This document shows, piece after piece, positions 8,738-17,438 of a stretch of 64,000 nt of DNA. The position numbers and the translations under genes were made by a program. The notes below the pieces were generated by a model, which was given only the letters and a program-made list of their open reading frames with translations, did no database searches and was not told the origin of the DNA. The DNA is from Streptacidiphilus albus JL83 (GTDB taxonomy: Bacteria > Actinomycetota > Actinomycetes > Streptomycetales > Streptomycetaceae): NCBI RefSeq assembly GCF_000744705.1, contig NZ_JQML01000001.1, positions 3,668,017-3,732,016 on the forward strand. Direction: 5' to 3'. How positions within the stretch are numbered: position 1 is the first letter of the stretch; each line of letters opens with the position of its first letter.

Positions 8738-10059
8738 GCCGTACCCGGGGAGCCGGACGTCGTCTGCGCGGCGATCAGCGCGGCCCGCACGTTCTCGCCG
8801 GCCCGCTGCCTGGCCCTGAGGTAGCCGACGGTGGTGTTGGTCACCGCCACCAGCGGCACCGCCACGACCGCGCCGCCGATGCCGGCCACGATGGATCCGA
8901 TGGTCACCGACAGCACCACCGCGATCGGGTGGACCCGGACCGCGCGGCCGAGGATCAGCGGCTGCAGCAGGTGGCCCTCGATCTGCTGCACCGCCAGCAG
9001 CACCACCAGCACCATCGCCGCCGTGAAGACGCTCTTGGTCACCAGCGCGATCAGCACCGCGATGGTCCCGGTGACCAGCGCGCCGACCAGCGGCACGAAG
9101 GCGCCGAGGAAGATCAGCACCGAGATCGGCGGCGCCAGCGGCACCCCGAGCAGGTAGATGCCGATGCCGATGGAGACCGAGTCGATGAAGGCCACCAGCA
9201 CGGTGCCGCGCACGTAGGCGCTCAGCGTCGACCAGGCCCGGGGGCCGGCCCCGGCCATCGCCATCCGGGCGCCGGGCGGGAACAGCCGCAGGATCCAGCC
9301 CCAGATCCGCTCGCCGTCGTAGATCAGGAAGAAGGTGCAGAAGGCGGCCAGGAAGACCCCGGTGAGGATCTCGATCACCACGCCGACGGTGGAGAAGCCG
9401 AAGGAGGTGATCTGGTCGCTGTTGGTGCCGACCGCGTTCTGCAGCTGCTTGACGAACTCGTTGATCTGAGTGTCGGTCAGGTGCATCGGGCCGTGGGTGA
9501 GCCAGCCGTGGATCTGCGAGATGCCGGTCTGGACCTTGTCGGTCACCTCGCTGAGGTGGGTGTTGACCTGCCAGCCGACGAACCAGCCGACCAGGCCGAT
9601 CCCGGCCAGGCCGCCGATGAACGTCAGCGCGGCGGCCAGCGCCCGGGGCAGCCCCAGGGCGGTGAGCCGGGACACCGTCGGCTGCAGCAGCGCGCTGATC
9701 AGCAGCGCGGCGATGAAGGCCAGCGCCACGATGTGAAGGGTCTGCACCACCAGGAAGAGGACGTAGAGGCCGACGCCAACGACCAGCAGCCGCCAGACCA
9801 CCTCGGCGGCGACCTTCAGGCTCCAGGGCACGGCCTCGGTGGGGCTGGTCGGCAGGGCCGGATAGGACGGGCCGCCGTCGGCGGCGGCCGGGGCCGGCAC
9901 GGGCAGCGGCGGCGGATCGTTGCGGTGCTCGGCGAGGTGGATCTCCTGCTCGGTCCGGCGCCGCCGTCGCTCCAGGCGCTCGGAGAGCTTCCGTGCGGCG
10001 GCCGCACCCCAGGCCACCATGCTCCCGCGCCCCTCGCTCGCGCGCTCCTCGCCGGACAT
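8713..10059 (-). CDS. AI-2E family (UPF0118) membrane permease
   Basis: 448 residues with about eight transmembrane segments in the pattern of the AI-2E exporter family, including GRAVRVHPIAVVLSVTIGS near the end. The N-terminal 90 residues are a charged cytoplasmic extension, and the C-terminus is a short Ala/Pro tail. Some family members export autoinducer-2 and others are Na+/H+ antiporters, so the substrate cannot be assigned. Transcribed toward ahpD. Confidence 0.85.
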   Translation of the reverse strand: MSGEERASEGRGSMVAWGAAAARKLSERLERRRRRTEQEIHLAEHRNDPPPLPVPAPAAADGGPSYPALPTSPTEAVPWSLKVAAEVVWRLLVVGVGLYVLFLVVQTLHIVALAFIAALLISALLQPTVSRLTALGLPRALAAALTFIGGLAGIGLVGWFVGWQVNTHLSEVTDKVQTGISQIHGWLTHGPMHLTDTQINEFVKQLQNAVGTNSDQITSFGFSTVGVVIEILTGVFLAAFCTFFLIYDGERIWGWILRLFPPGARMAMAGAGPRAWSTLSAYVRGTVLVAFIDSVSIGIGIYLLGVPLAPPISVLIFLGAFVPLVGALVTGTIAVLIALVTKSVFTAAMVLVVLLAVQQIEGHLLQPLILGRAVRVHPIAVVLSVTIGSIVAGIGGAVVAVPLVAVTNTTVGYLRARQRAGENVRAALIAAQTTSGSPGTAEAPPAEG

Positions 10060-10281
10060 CGCTACCCCGCCCCTTCGCCCCGCCGTGGATCTGCCTCCTG
10101 GAACGGTACCTGCTGGGAAGGAGCGGAACGGGACGGGTCACCCTCCGGGGCGCCGGAATATCGCCCGGATCGTCTGATTATCCGGTCTTTGTGACCGAAA
10201 TGGGTTTAGCCCTCGCCGACCCGGGGGACGACACCGGGTGCGACCGCCCCGCACACAGCGGTCGTTCCGTGGGAGAAATAA

Positions 10282-10316
10282 GGAAGCCCCCGATCGGACA
10301 GGGATCGGGGGCTTCC
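10282..10316 (-). terminator. Terminator after the transglycosylase-like gene
   Basis: Perfect 14-bp stem (10282-10295 / 10303-10316) around a 7-base loop, just past the stop codon at 10352 on the minus strand. Confidence 0.75.
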
Positions 10317-10351
10317 ACACGCTTCGGGGCTGCCGCTGCTGCGGTCGGGCC

Positions 10352-11032
10352 CTAGTAGGACCGGTTGACCTGCCAGTAGGCCCAGGCGCCGCACGGGCTG
10401 CCGTAGCGGTTGTCCATGTAGCTGACACCCCACCGTATCTGCGTGGCGGGGTTGGTCCGCCAGTCGGCGCCGGCCGAGGCCATCTTCGATCCGGGCAGTG
10501 CCTGGACCAGACCGTACGCCCCGGAGGAGGGGTTGGTCGCGGTGTAGTCCCAGCCGCTCTCGTGGGTGACGATGTTGCTGAAGCAGGAGAACTGGGTGGC
10601 GTTGCCTATGATCGACTCGGCCATGGCCTGGATCGAACCGGGCGCGTAGGTCTGCTGCAGGCTCGCCTCGGCGGCGGCGGCCTTCTGGGCGGCGGCCTGA
10701 GCCGCAGCGGCCTTGGCAGCCGCAGCCGCCTTCTCCGCGTCGGCCTTCGCCAGAGCGGTGTGGGCGGCGGCGAGACGCGCGGACTCGGCGGCTACCTTCT
10801 GCGCCGCGGCGGTGGCATCCGCCTGCTGCGCATCGGCCTGTCGCGCGATGTTGTCGCTGATCGTCTGCGCCTGGACACCCGAGGGGATGTCGGCAAGAAG
10901 AGTGCTGCCTGCGATGTCGGTGGTCTGAGCGGCCGGCTGCGTGCTGCCATGGGCAACACCGACCACGGCTCCGACGGCAGTGACGGCGGTGGCGGAGGCC
11001 ACGGCCACACCCCGAACCGAGATCCGGTTCAC
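10352..11032 (-). CDS. Secreted transglycosylase-like cell-wall protein
   Basis: 226 residues from a GTG preceded by GGAAGGA. A signal peptide (about 1-30) is followed by an Ala/Gln/Lys-rich helical, probably coiled-coil, segment (about 50-120). The C-terminal lytic-transglycosylase-like domain begins at MAESIIG, with the likely catalytic Glu in THESGWDYTATNPSSGAYGL. Such proteins cleave peptidoglycan glycan strands at the cell surface, often during growth or spore germination. A longer reading to 11320 is possible but lacks a ribosome-binding site and would put the signal peptide internally. Confidence 0.75.
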   Translation of the reverse strand: MNRISVRGVAVASATAVTAVGAVVGVAHGSTQPAAQTTDIAGSTLLADIPSGVQAQTISDNIARQADAQQADATAAAQKVAAESARLAAAHTALAKADAEKAAAAAKAAAAQAAAQKAAAAEASLQQTYAPGSIQAMAESIIGNATQFSCFSNIVTHESGWDYTATNPSSGAYGLVQALPGSKMASAGADWRTNPATQIRWGVSYMDNRYGSPCGAWAYWQVNRSY

Positions 11033-11320
11033 ACGGTTTCCTTCCAGCGTCGCCCGTGTGGTGACCGCACGGTCGAACCCTGCCCCTGACGCTGGCCTCC
11101 CCCTGCACTGGTCACGGGAGACGCGGGCCCGTACGCCCCGGTGGGAACGGGACGCTGGTCGATCTCGGGCGGCGTACGGCAGACAAGCCGTGTTCAGTTG
11201 TAGCAACTCGCACACACTGCCATCTCTCGATGACACGTCCACCCCTGGGGGTGCCCAATCACGCCGTACGCGGGGCCTGACAGAAACCACACCATGCCCG
11301 ACCAAGACGCGTCGGCGCAA
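11033..11320 (-). promoter_or_regulatory. Structured 5' leader of the transglycosylase-like gene
   Basis: About 290 bases upstream of the GTG start without a supported gene. The 8-bp inverted repeat CCAGCGTC/GACGCTGG (11044-11051 with 11088-11095) encloses a smaller hairpin, and its inner edge overlaps the Shine-Dalgarno GGAAGG. The geometry suits a switch that hides the ribosome-binding site. Streptomycete cell-wall lytic genes are often under a cyclic di-AMP (ydaO-type) riboswitch, but I could not confirm that consensus. Confidence 0.4.
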
Positions 11321-11505
11321 TTCTCAGTTGCGTGGCGAAGCTCACATGCCGTACAGGCGCCAAAGATGTGCGATTGCCCTACTGAAACACCGCCAGAGTG
11401 GTTACGATCGGGCCAATTTGCCCGACTCCCACCGTCGCCGCTGCGACTTCTGAGGTGGTTTCAGCCGGATTGATCCGGACAAAAGCCTCCCGGCGCCGGG
11501 GACGA

Positions 11506-11540
11506 CACTGCCGGTCCAGGCCGAACCAGGACCGGCAGTG
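11506..11540 (-). terminator. Terminator of the phoH gene
   Basis: 12-bp perfect stem (11506-11517 / 11529-11540) with an 11-base loop directly after the phoH stop on the minus strand. Confidence 0.7.
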
Positions 11541-11554
11541 CAGTGAACCCGGCG

Positions 11555-12901
11555 TCAGCCCGGAATGTCCTCCAGCATCTCGGTCACCAGGGCCGCGATC
11601 GCGGAACGCTCCGAGCGCGTCAGGGTGATGTGCGCGAACAGCGGATGCCCCTTCAGCTTCTCCACCACCGCGACCACCCCGTCGTAGCGCCCCACCCGCA
11701 GGTTGTCGCGCTGCGCCACGTCGTGGGTGAGCACGACCCGGGAGCCCTGGCCGATCCGGGACAGCACCGTCAGCAGGACGTTGCGTTCCAGCGACTGGGC
11801 CTCGTCCACGATCACGAAGGCGTCGTGCAGCGAGCGGCCGCGGATGTGGGTGAGCGGCAGGACCTCCAGCATCCCCCGGGCCAGGATCTCCTCGATCACG
11901 TCCGGGGTGGTCACCGACGAGAGGGTGTCGAAGACCGCCTGCGCCCAGGGCCCCATCTTGTCCGCCTCGGAGCCGGGCAGGTAGCCCAGCTCCTGGCCGC
12001 CGACCGCGTACAGCGGACGGAAGACCATCACCTTGCGGTGCTGCCGCCGCTCCAGCACGGACTCCAGGCCCGCACAGAGCGCCAGCGCGGACTTGCCGGT
12101 GCCGGCCCGGCCGCCCATCGAGATGATGCCGATGTCCGGGTCGAGCAGCAGATCCAGCGCGATCCGCTGCTCGGCGCTGCGCCCGCGGAGGCCGAAGACC
12201 TCCCGGTCGCCGCGGACCACCCGCACCCTGCCGTCCGGGGTCACCCGGCCCAGCGCCTTGCCGCGCTCGGAGGTCAGCACCAGGCCGGTGTGCACCGGCA
12301 GGTCCCGCGCCTCGGGGATGTCCACGCCGCCGGCCCCGTGCTCGGCCGCCGCCCCCCCGCCGAAGAGGGCGTCCACCTGCTCGCCGGAGACGGCGAGCTC
12401 CTGCATCCCGGTCCAGCCGGAGGTGATCGCGAGTTCGGCCCGGTACTCCTCGGCCAGCAGGCCGACCGAGCTGGCCTTCACCCTCATCGGCAGGTCCTTG
12501 GAGACGACGGTGACGTCGTACCCCTCGGCCTGGAGGTTGCGGGCCACCGCGAGGATGCGGCTGTCGCTGTCCCCGAGCCGGTAGCCGGCCGGGAGCACGG
12601 ACGGGTCCGTGTGGTTCAGCTCGACCCTGATCGTGCCGCCCACCTCGCCCACCGGGATGGGGGCGTCGAGGCGGCCGTACCGCACCCGGTAGTCGTCGAG
12701 CAGGCGGAGCGCCTGCCGGGCGAAGTAGCCGAGTTCCGGATGGTGCCGCTTGGCTTCCAACTCGGTCACCACGACCACCGGGAGCACGACTTCGTGCTCC
12801 TCGAATCGGGTCATCGCGGCCGGGTCTGCCAGCAGCACGCTGGTGTCGAGGACGTACGTGCGCCGGTCGTGCAAACTCCGGCGGCTCTTGGAGCTGACCA
12901 C
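11555..12901 (-). CDS. PhoH family ATPase with N-terminal PIN domain
   Basis: 448 residues. Residues about 14-150 form a PIN ribonuclease domain ([12 protein letters not shown] and TELEAKRH carry the first acidic residues, [11 protein letters not shown] a later one). The C-terminal half is the PhoH2 P-loop ATPase with [13 protein letters not shown] as Walker A and VIVDEAQ as Walker B. PhoH2 proteins are RNA helicase-nucleases that unwind and cleave RNA. The start is GTG after GGAGG. Confidence 0.9.
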   Translation of the reverse strand: MVSSKSRRSLHDRRTYVLDTSVLLADPAAMTRFEEHEVVLPVVVVTELEAKRHHPELGYFARQALRLLDDYRVRYGRLDAPIPVGEVGGTIRVELNHTDPSVLPAGYRLGDSDSRILAVARNLQAEGYDVTVVSKDLPMRVKASSVGLLAEEYRAELAITSGWTGMQELAVSGEQVDALFGGGAAAEHGAGGVDIPEARDLPVHTGLVLTSERGKALGRVTPDGRVRVVRGDREVFGLRGRSAEQRIALDLLLDPDIGIISMGGRAGTGKSALALCAGLESVLERRQHRKVMVFRPLYAVGGQELGYLPGSEADKMGPWAQAVFDTLSSVTTPDVIEEILARGMLEVLPLTHIRGRSLHDAFVIVDEAQSLERNVLLTVLSRIGQGSRVVLTHDVAQRDNLRVGRYDGVVAVVEKLKGHPLFAHITLTRSERSAIAALVTEMLEDIPG

Positions 12902-13053
12902 AGGGCCTCCCGGGCGAATGACCTGCTGTCATCCGCGGCTCACCGATCCCTTGCGGCCCCGTTGGCCGAGGTCACGGTCTGCTCTGGGTATTCCCCTGCA
13001 CCCCGGAACCCATGCCGGTCGAACCGAACTGACGCATCAGCGACACCAGGTGT

Positions 13054-13845
13054 TCAGCCGCCGAAGCGTCGCTGCCGGTTGGCGTAGTCGCGCAGCGCGC
13101 GGAGGAAGTCGACCTTGCGGAAGGCCGGCCAGTACGCCTCGCAGAAGTAGAACTCCGAGTGCGCGCTCTGCCAGAGCAGGAAGCCGGACAGCCGCTGCTC
13201 GCCGGAGGTCCGGATCACCAGGTCGGGGTCGGGCTGGCCACTGGTGTAGAGGTGTCGGGCGATGTGCTCGACGTCGATCATCTCGGCGAGCTCCTCCACC
13301 GAGGTGCCGAGGGCGGCCTGCTCCTGCAGCAGCTTGCGGACGGCTTCGGCGATCTCGTGCCGACCGCCGTAGCCGACGGCGACGTTGACGACTATGCCGG
13401 CCTTGTGCGCGGTCGCCTCGTCGGCCTCCTTGAGGACGGCGGCGGTGTGCGCGGGCAGCAGGTCGAGCGCCCCGACCGGGTGCACCCGCCAGCGGCCGTC
13501 GGCGACCAGGTCGCGGACCGCCTGCTCGATGATGCCGAGCAGCGGGACGACCTCCTCCTGCGGACGGCTGAGGTTGTCGGTGGAGAGCAGCCACAGGGTG
13601 ACCACCTCGACGCCGACCTCCTCGCACCAGCCGAGGAAGTCTGGGATCTTGTCGGCGCCGGAGCGGTGGCCGTCGACGGTGGACATCCCGGCGGCCCGGG
13701 CCCAGCGGCGGTTGCCGTCGAGCATCACGCCGACGTGGCGGGGCACATTGGTACGGTCGAGGTGCGCTTCGACCCGGCGGCCGTAGAGGCCGTAGGTCAG
13801 CTGCCGGAGGACAGGTGTACGTCGGATAACCCTGCCGACATCCAT
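13054..13845 (-). CDS. uppS: Isoprenyl (cis-prenyl) transferase, UppS family
   Basis: 263 residues. The catalytic Asp sits in VMLDGNRRWAR near residue 40, and the C-terminal pyrophosphate-binding residues are in DLVIRTSGEQRLSG, with the family ending SEFYF...W. It condenses isopentenyl diphosphate units into polyprenyl diphosphate, the lipid carrier for cell-wall synthesis. Actinobacteria often carry two or three homologues of differing chain length, so the exact product length is open. The start is the ATG that gives the family N-terminus; a further upstream extension is unsupported. Confidence 0.88.
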   Translation of the reverse strand: MDVGRVIRRTPVLRQLTYGLYGRRVEAHLDRTNVPRHVGVMLDGNRRWARAAGMSTVDGHRSGADKIPDFLGWCEEVGVEVVTLWLLSTDNLSRPQEEVVPLLGIIEQAVRDLVADGRWRVHPVGALDLLPAHTAAVLKEADEATAHKAGIVVNVAVGYGGRHEIAEAVRKLLQEQAALGTSVEELAEMIDVEHIARHLYTSGQPDPDLVIRTSGEQRLSGFLLWQSAHSEFYFCEAYWPAFRKVDFLRALRDYANRQRRFGG

Positions 13846-13996
13846 GTGCGTGCGCCCCTCTGTTACTCCTCGCCCGGTGGGACACCCTACTCCGGCCTCA
13901 TGAGGCGTACGGCCAAGGGATGGCCAGGCGTATTGTTCATCACACGTACAAATACATGGCCATCCACTGCCGTGCAGCGTGAGAGGTGTACCCCCG

Positions 13997-15037
13997 ATGA
14001 TCCCAGCTCCGTACCGGGCCGACGAGACCCGATACAACGGCTCGATGGCGTACCGGCGGACCGGTCGCAGTGGGCTGAAGCTGCCCGAGATCTCGCTCGG
14101 CCTGTGGCACAACTTCGGCGACGACAAGCCGCTGGAGACCCAGCGCGCCATCCTCCGCCGCGCCTTCGACCTGGGCGTCACCCACTTCGACCTGGCCAAC
14201 AACTACGGACCGCCGTACGGCGCGGCCGAGGCCAACTTCGGCCGGCACCTGGCCGCCGACTTCCGTCCCTACCGGGACGAGCTGGTGATCTCCACCAAGG
14301 CCGGCTACGACATGTGGCCGGGCCCCTACGGCGAGTGGGGTTCGCGCAAGTACCTGACCGCGAGCCTGGACCAGTCGCTGCAGCGGATGGGCCTGGACTA
14401 CGTCGACATCTTCTACTCGCACCGCTTCGACCCGGAGACCCCGCTGGAGGAGACGATGGGCGCGCTCGCGTCCGCCGTCCAGCAGGGCAAGGCGCTGTAC
14501 GTCGGCATCTCCTCCTACAGTGCGGAGAACTCCCGGAAGGCCGCGGCGATCCTGCGCGAGCTGGGCGTCCCGCTGCTGATCCACCAGCCCTCCTACTCGA
14601 TGCTGAACCGCTGGATCGAGGAGGACGGGCTGCTGGACGTACTGGAGCAGGAGGGCGCGGGCTGCATCGGCTTCGCACCGCTCGCCCAGGGCATGCTCAC
14701 CGACCGCTACCTGCACGGCATCCCGGAGGGCTCGCGGGCCTCCCAGGGCAAGTCGCTGAACCCGGCGGAGCTCACCGAGCAGACCCTGTTCAAGCTGCGC
14801 GCGCTCAACGACATCGCGGCCGGGCGCGGCCAGACGCTGGCCCAGCTGGCGCTGACCTGGCTGCTGCGCGACCCGCGGATGACCTCGGCGCTGATCGGCG
14901 CCTCCTCGGTGGCGCAGCTGGAGGCCAATATCGCGGCCGTCCAGGGCGCCCCGCTGAGCGCGGAGGAACTGGTCGAGATCGACCGCTATGCGACGGACGC
15001 GGACATCAATATCTGGTCCACCTCCAGCGAGGCCTGA
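13997..15037 (+). CDS. Aldo/keto reductase, L-glyceraldehyde 3-phosphate reductase type
   Basis: 346 residues, the length of E. coli YghZ. The AKR catalytic tetrad is visible: Asp/Tyr in FDLANNYGPPYG, Lys in STKAGYDMWPGPYGEWGS, and His in YSHRFDPETP. The YghZ-type signature GYDMWPGPYGEWGSRKYL supports the subgroup that reduces L-glyceraldehyde 3-phosphate with NADPH. Monocistronic, divergent from uppS, and followed by a clear terminator. Confidence 0.9.
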   Translation: MIPAPYRADETRYNGSMAYRRTGRSGLKLPEISLGLWHNFGDDKPLETQRAILRRAFDLGVTHFDLANNYGPPYGAAEANFGRHLAADFRPYRDELVISTKAGYDMWPGPYGEWGSRKYLTASLDQSLQRMGLDYVDIFYSHRFDPETPLEETMGALASAVQQGKALYVGISSYSAENSRKAAAILRELGVPLLIHQPSYSMLNRWIEEDGLLDVLEQEGAGCIGFAPLAQGMLTDRYLHGIPEGSRASQGKSLNPAELTEQTLFKLRALNDIAAGRGQTLAQLALTWLLRDPRMTSALIGASSVAQLEANIAAVQGAPLSAEELVEIDRYATDADINIWSTSSEA

Positions 15038-15072
15038 GAACTACTCCCCCAATACTCCGGTCTATACCTCTT

Positions 15073-15120
15073 ACGGGCAGTTCAGTGGCGGATACACCGT
15101 CCTGAGCTGCCCGTTCTTTT
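15073..15120 (+). terminator. Rho-independent terminator of the aldo/keto reductase gene
   Basis: Inverted repeat 15073-15085 / 15102-15114 with one mismatch, followed by GTTCTTTT. Confidence 0.8.
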
Positions 15121-15164
15121 GCACAACCCTGCCTTAACGGAGCCTTAAGTGGCTGCGCACACTC

Positions 15165-15194
15165 TTGACACCTTGATTGGTCTAGGCCAACTTG
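15165..15194 (+). promoter_or_regulatory. Chitinase promoter with DasR-type (dre) operator
   Basis: A -35 box TTGACA (15165-15170) is followed at 15176-15191 by ATTGGTCTAGGCCAAC, which matches the DasR-responsive element consensus ACTGGTCTAGACCAGT at about 13 of 16 positions when its allowed variants are counted. The site fills the spacer toward the -10 region, where a bound GntR-type repressor would block transcription. DasR links chitinase genes to N-acetylglucosamine in streptomycetes. Confidence 0.72.
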
Positions 15195-15249
15195 TGGGGC
15201 AAGCTTCATCCGCTGTCTTCCTCCCCTCCCCCCACATGAGGACAGATCC

Positions 15250-16854
15250 ATGCCTTCTCCCCGCCGCACGACCGGTGTTGTCACCGCCTGTGCCACTGCC
15301 TTCGGCCTCGCCCTGACCGGGCTGGTCGCCTTCACCGGCGGCGCCGACGCCGCCACCACCAACCTGGTGGTCAACCCCAGTTTCGGCACCGGCACCCTCG
15401 CCAACTGGACCTGTGACGCCGGCACCGGCAGCGTCGTCAGCAGCCCCACCTACAACTCCAGCCCGTACGCCCTGGCCGCCGCCGCCACCAGCAGCGACGA
15501 CGCCCAGTGTTCGCAGACCATCAGCGTCCAGCCCAACTCCTCGTACTCGCTGAGCTCCGAGGTCCAGGGCAGCTACGTCTACCTGGGCACCACCGGCGAC
15601 GGCACCACCGACGTCTCCACCTGGTCCAGCAACAGCGCCTGGAACCAGCTGAGCACCTCCTTCACCACCGGCGCCTCCACCAAGAGCGTCACCATCTACC
15701 TGCACGGCTGGTACGGCCAGGGCACCTACTACGCGGACAACGTCACGCTCACCGGCCCGGCCGGCTCCAGCCCCAGCCCGTCCGCCTCGGTCTCCGCCAG
15801 CGCCTCGGCCTCCGCCTCCGCCTCCGCCTCCGCGTCCCCCAGCGCGTCGGCCTCGGCCTCGGCCAGCCCCAGCGCCTCCGCGAGTGCCTCCGCGAGTGCC
15901 TCCGCCTCGGCGTCGGCCAGCCCCTCGGCCTCGGCCAGCTCCACCCCGCCCAGCGGCGGCAACAAGCACTGGGTGACCGGCTACTGGCAGGACTTCGACA
16001 ACGGCGCGACGGACCAGACCATCGCCGCCGTCAACCCGGCGTACAACATCATCGCCGTGGCCTTCGCCACCGCCGACTCGGCCGGCGACGGCGGGGTCAC
16101 CTTCTCGCTCGACCCGACCCTGGTCAGCAAGCTCGGCGGCTACACCACCGCGCAGTTCGAGGCGGACATCGCCGCCAAGCACGCGGCCGGTGACAAGGTC
16201 GTGCTGTCGATCGGCGGCCAGGACGGCACCATCAGCATCGCCAGCTCCACCGCCGCGACCAACTTCGCCAACAGCGCCTACGCGCTGATGAAGCAGTACG
16301 GCTTCGACGGGGTCGACATCGACCTGGAGAACGGCCTCAACCCGACCTACATGACCCAGGCGCTGGACCAGCTGGCCGCCAAGGCGGGCTCCGGCTTCAT
16401 CCTGACCATGGCCCCGCAGACCATCGACATGCTCAGCGCCGGCTCGGACTACCTGGCCACCGCGCTGGACGTGAAGTCCATCCTGACCATCGTCAACACC
16501 CAGTACTACAACTCGGGTTCGATGAACGGCTGTGACGGCGGCGTCTACTCCGAGGGCTCCGTCGACTTCATCACCTCGCTGGCCTGCACCGCGATCGAGG
16601 CCGGGCTGAGCCCGAGCCAGGTCGGCATCGGCGTCCCGGCCTCGGCCAGCGCCGCCGGCAGCGGCTACGTCGCCCCGAGCGTCGTCGAGAACGCCCTGAA
16701 CTGCCTGGCCAAGGGCACCAACTGCGGCACCTTCAAGCCGACCACCCTGTGGCCGAGCATCGGTGGCGTGATGACCTGGTCGACCGCCTGGGACGCCAGC
16801 AACGGCAACCAGTTCGCGCTGAACGAGGGCGCCTTCGTCCACGCCATGCCGTAA
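15250..16854 (+). CDS. Secreted GH18 chitinase with N-terminal carbohydrate-binding module
   Basis: 534 residues. A signal peptide ends near the AxA site in GGADAATT (about 34). Residues about 36-175 look like a CBM4/9- or CBM16-type beta-sandwich (NLVVNPSFGTGTLANWT). A low-complexity Ser-Ala-Pro linker spans about 178-237, and the GH18 barrel fills the rest. The catalytic motif is present as FDGVDIDLENG (DxxDxDxE), so the enzyme should be active. It probably hydrolyses chitin outside the cell. The dre site upstream supports the assignment. Confidence 0.92.
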   Translation: MPSPRRTTGVVTACATAFGLALTGLVAFTGGADAATTNLVVNPSFGTGTLANWTCDAGTGSVVSSPTYNSSPYALAAAATSSDDAQCSQTISVQPNSSYSLSSEVQGSYVYLGTTGDGTTDVSTWSSNSAWNQLSTSFTTGASTKSVTIYLHGWYGQGTYYADNVTLTGPAGSSPSPSASVSASASASASASASASPSASASASASPSASASASASASASASASPSASASSTPPSGGNKHWVTGYWQDFDNGATDQTIAAVNPAYNIIAVAFATADSAGDGGVTFSLDPTLVSKLGGYTTAQFEADIAAKHAAGDKVVLSIGGQDGTISIASSTAATNFANSAYALMKQYGFDGVDIDLENGLNPTYMTQALDQLAAKAGSGFILTMAPQTIDMLSAGSDYLATALDVKSILTIVNTQYYNSGSMNGCDGGVYSEGSVDFITSLACTAIEAGLSPSQVGIGVPASASAAGSGYVAPSVVENALNCLAKGTNCGTFKPTTLWPSIGGVMTWSTAWDASNGNQFALNEGAFVHAMP

Positions 16855-16873
16855 CACCCCTCCCCGCACGACC

Positions 16874-16913
16874 CGCCGCCCGCCGGGTGCCTTCCAGCAC
16901 CCGGCGGGCGGCG
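16874..16913. terminator. Bidirectional terminator between chitinase and ridA
   Basis: Perfect 17-bp stem with a 6-base loop (CTTCCA), placed between two convergent genes. Confidence 0.8.
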
Positions 16914-16929
16914 GCGTTCCGGGCCCGGC

Positions 16930-17328
16930 TCAGGAACCGACGACCGCCAGCGCGTCGATCTCCACCAGCAGCCCGGCCGGCAGCCCGACGTAGATGGTGG
17001 TCCGGGCCGGGAAGTCGCCCTCCGGCAGGGCCTTGGCGAACCAGTCGTCGTAGGCCGCGTTCAGCTCGGCGAAGTGCGCGGTGTCGGTGAGGTAGACCCG
17101 GGTCATGATGACGTCGCCCCAGCCCGAACCGCCGGCCTCCAGCACCGCCTGGACGTTGCGCAGGGTCTGGTCGATCTGCTCGCGCAGGCCGGGGCCGACC
17201 GGGACGCCGGTCGCCGGGTCGAAGCCGACCTGCCCGGCGACCTGCAGCAGACCGCCCTTGGCGGAGCCCTGGGAGAAACTGGCGATCGGGGTCGGGGCCT
17301 GGTCGGTGCGGACGGTGGTCTTGCTCAT
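16930..17328 (-). CDS. RidA family enamine/imine deaminase
   Basis: 132 residues, standard RidA length, with MTRVYLTD and the C-terminal VEIDALAV stretch of the YjgF/Rid fold. RidA proteins hydrolyse reactive imines and enamines released by PLP enzymes. It lies back to back with a PLP-dependent D-amino-acid deaminase, so I infer it detoxifies that enzyme's 2-aminoacrylate-type intermediates. The shared divergent promoter would lie in 17329-17438. Confidence 0.88.
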   Translation of the reverse strand: MSKTTVRTDQAPTPIASFSQGSAKGGLLQVAGQVGFDPATGVPVGPGLREQIDQTLRNVQAVLEAGGSGWGDVIMTRVYLTDTAHFAELNAAYDDWFAKALPEGDFPARTTIYVGLPAGLLVEIDALAVVGS

Positions 17329-17438
17329 GGGTCGACTCCTCGACGACGTGCCGGGACGATGTGCCGGGCTGTACGGACGAACTCCTGTGCGGCAGGATAT
17401 GCAATCACTGTTGCACCACGCGCAATCCCGGGAGCGTC

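Noticed and set aside
10060..10281. Small genes between the permease and the transglycosylase terminator
   Set aside because: Only short GC-shadow frames without ribosome-binding sites; read as the permease promoter region.
11033..11320. Firm call of a cyclic di-AMP riboswitch
   Set aside because: I could not line up the conserved family blocks by eye. Only the hairpin at the ribosome-binding site is certain.
15780..15950. Short repeats in the chitinase gene as a minisatellite or CRISPR-like array
   Set aside because: They encode the Ser-Ala linker, have no fixed unit with unique spacers, and are ordinary for secreted streptomycete enzymes.
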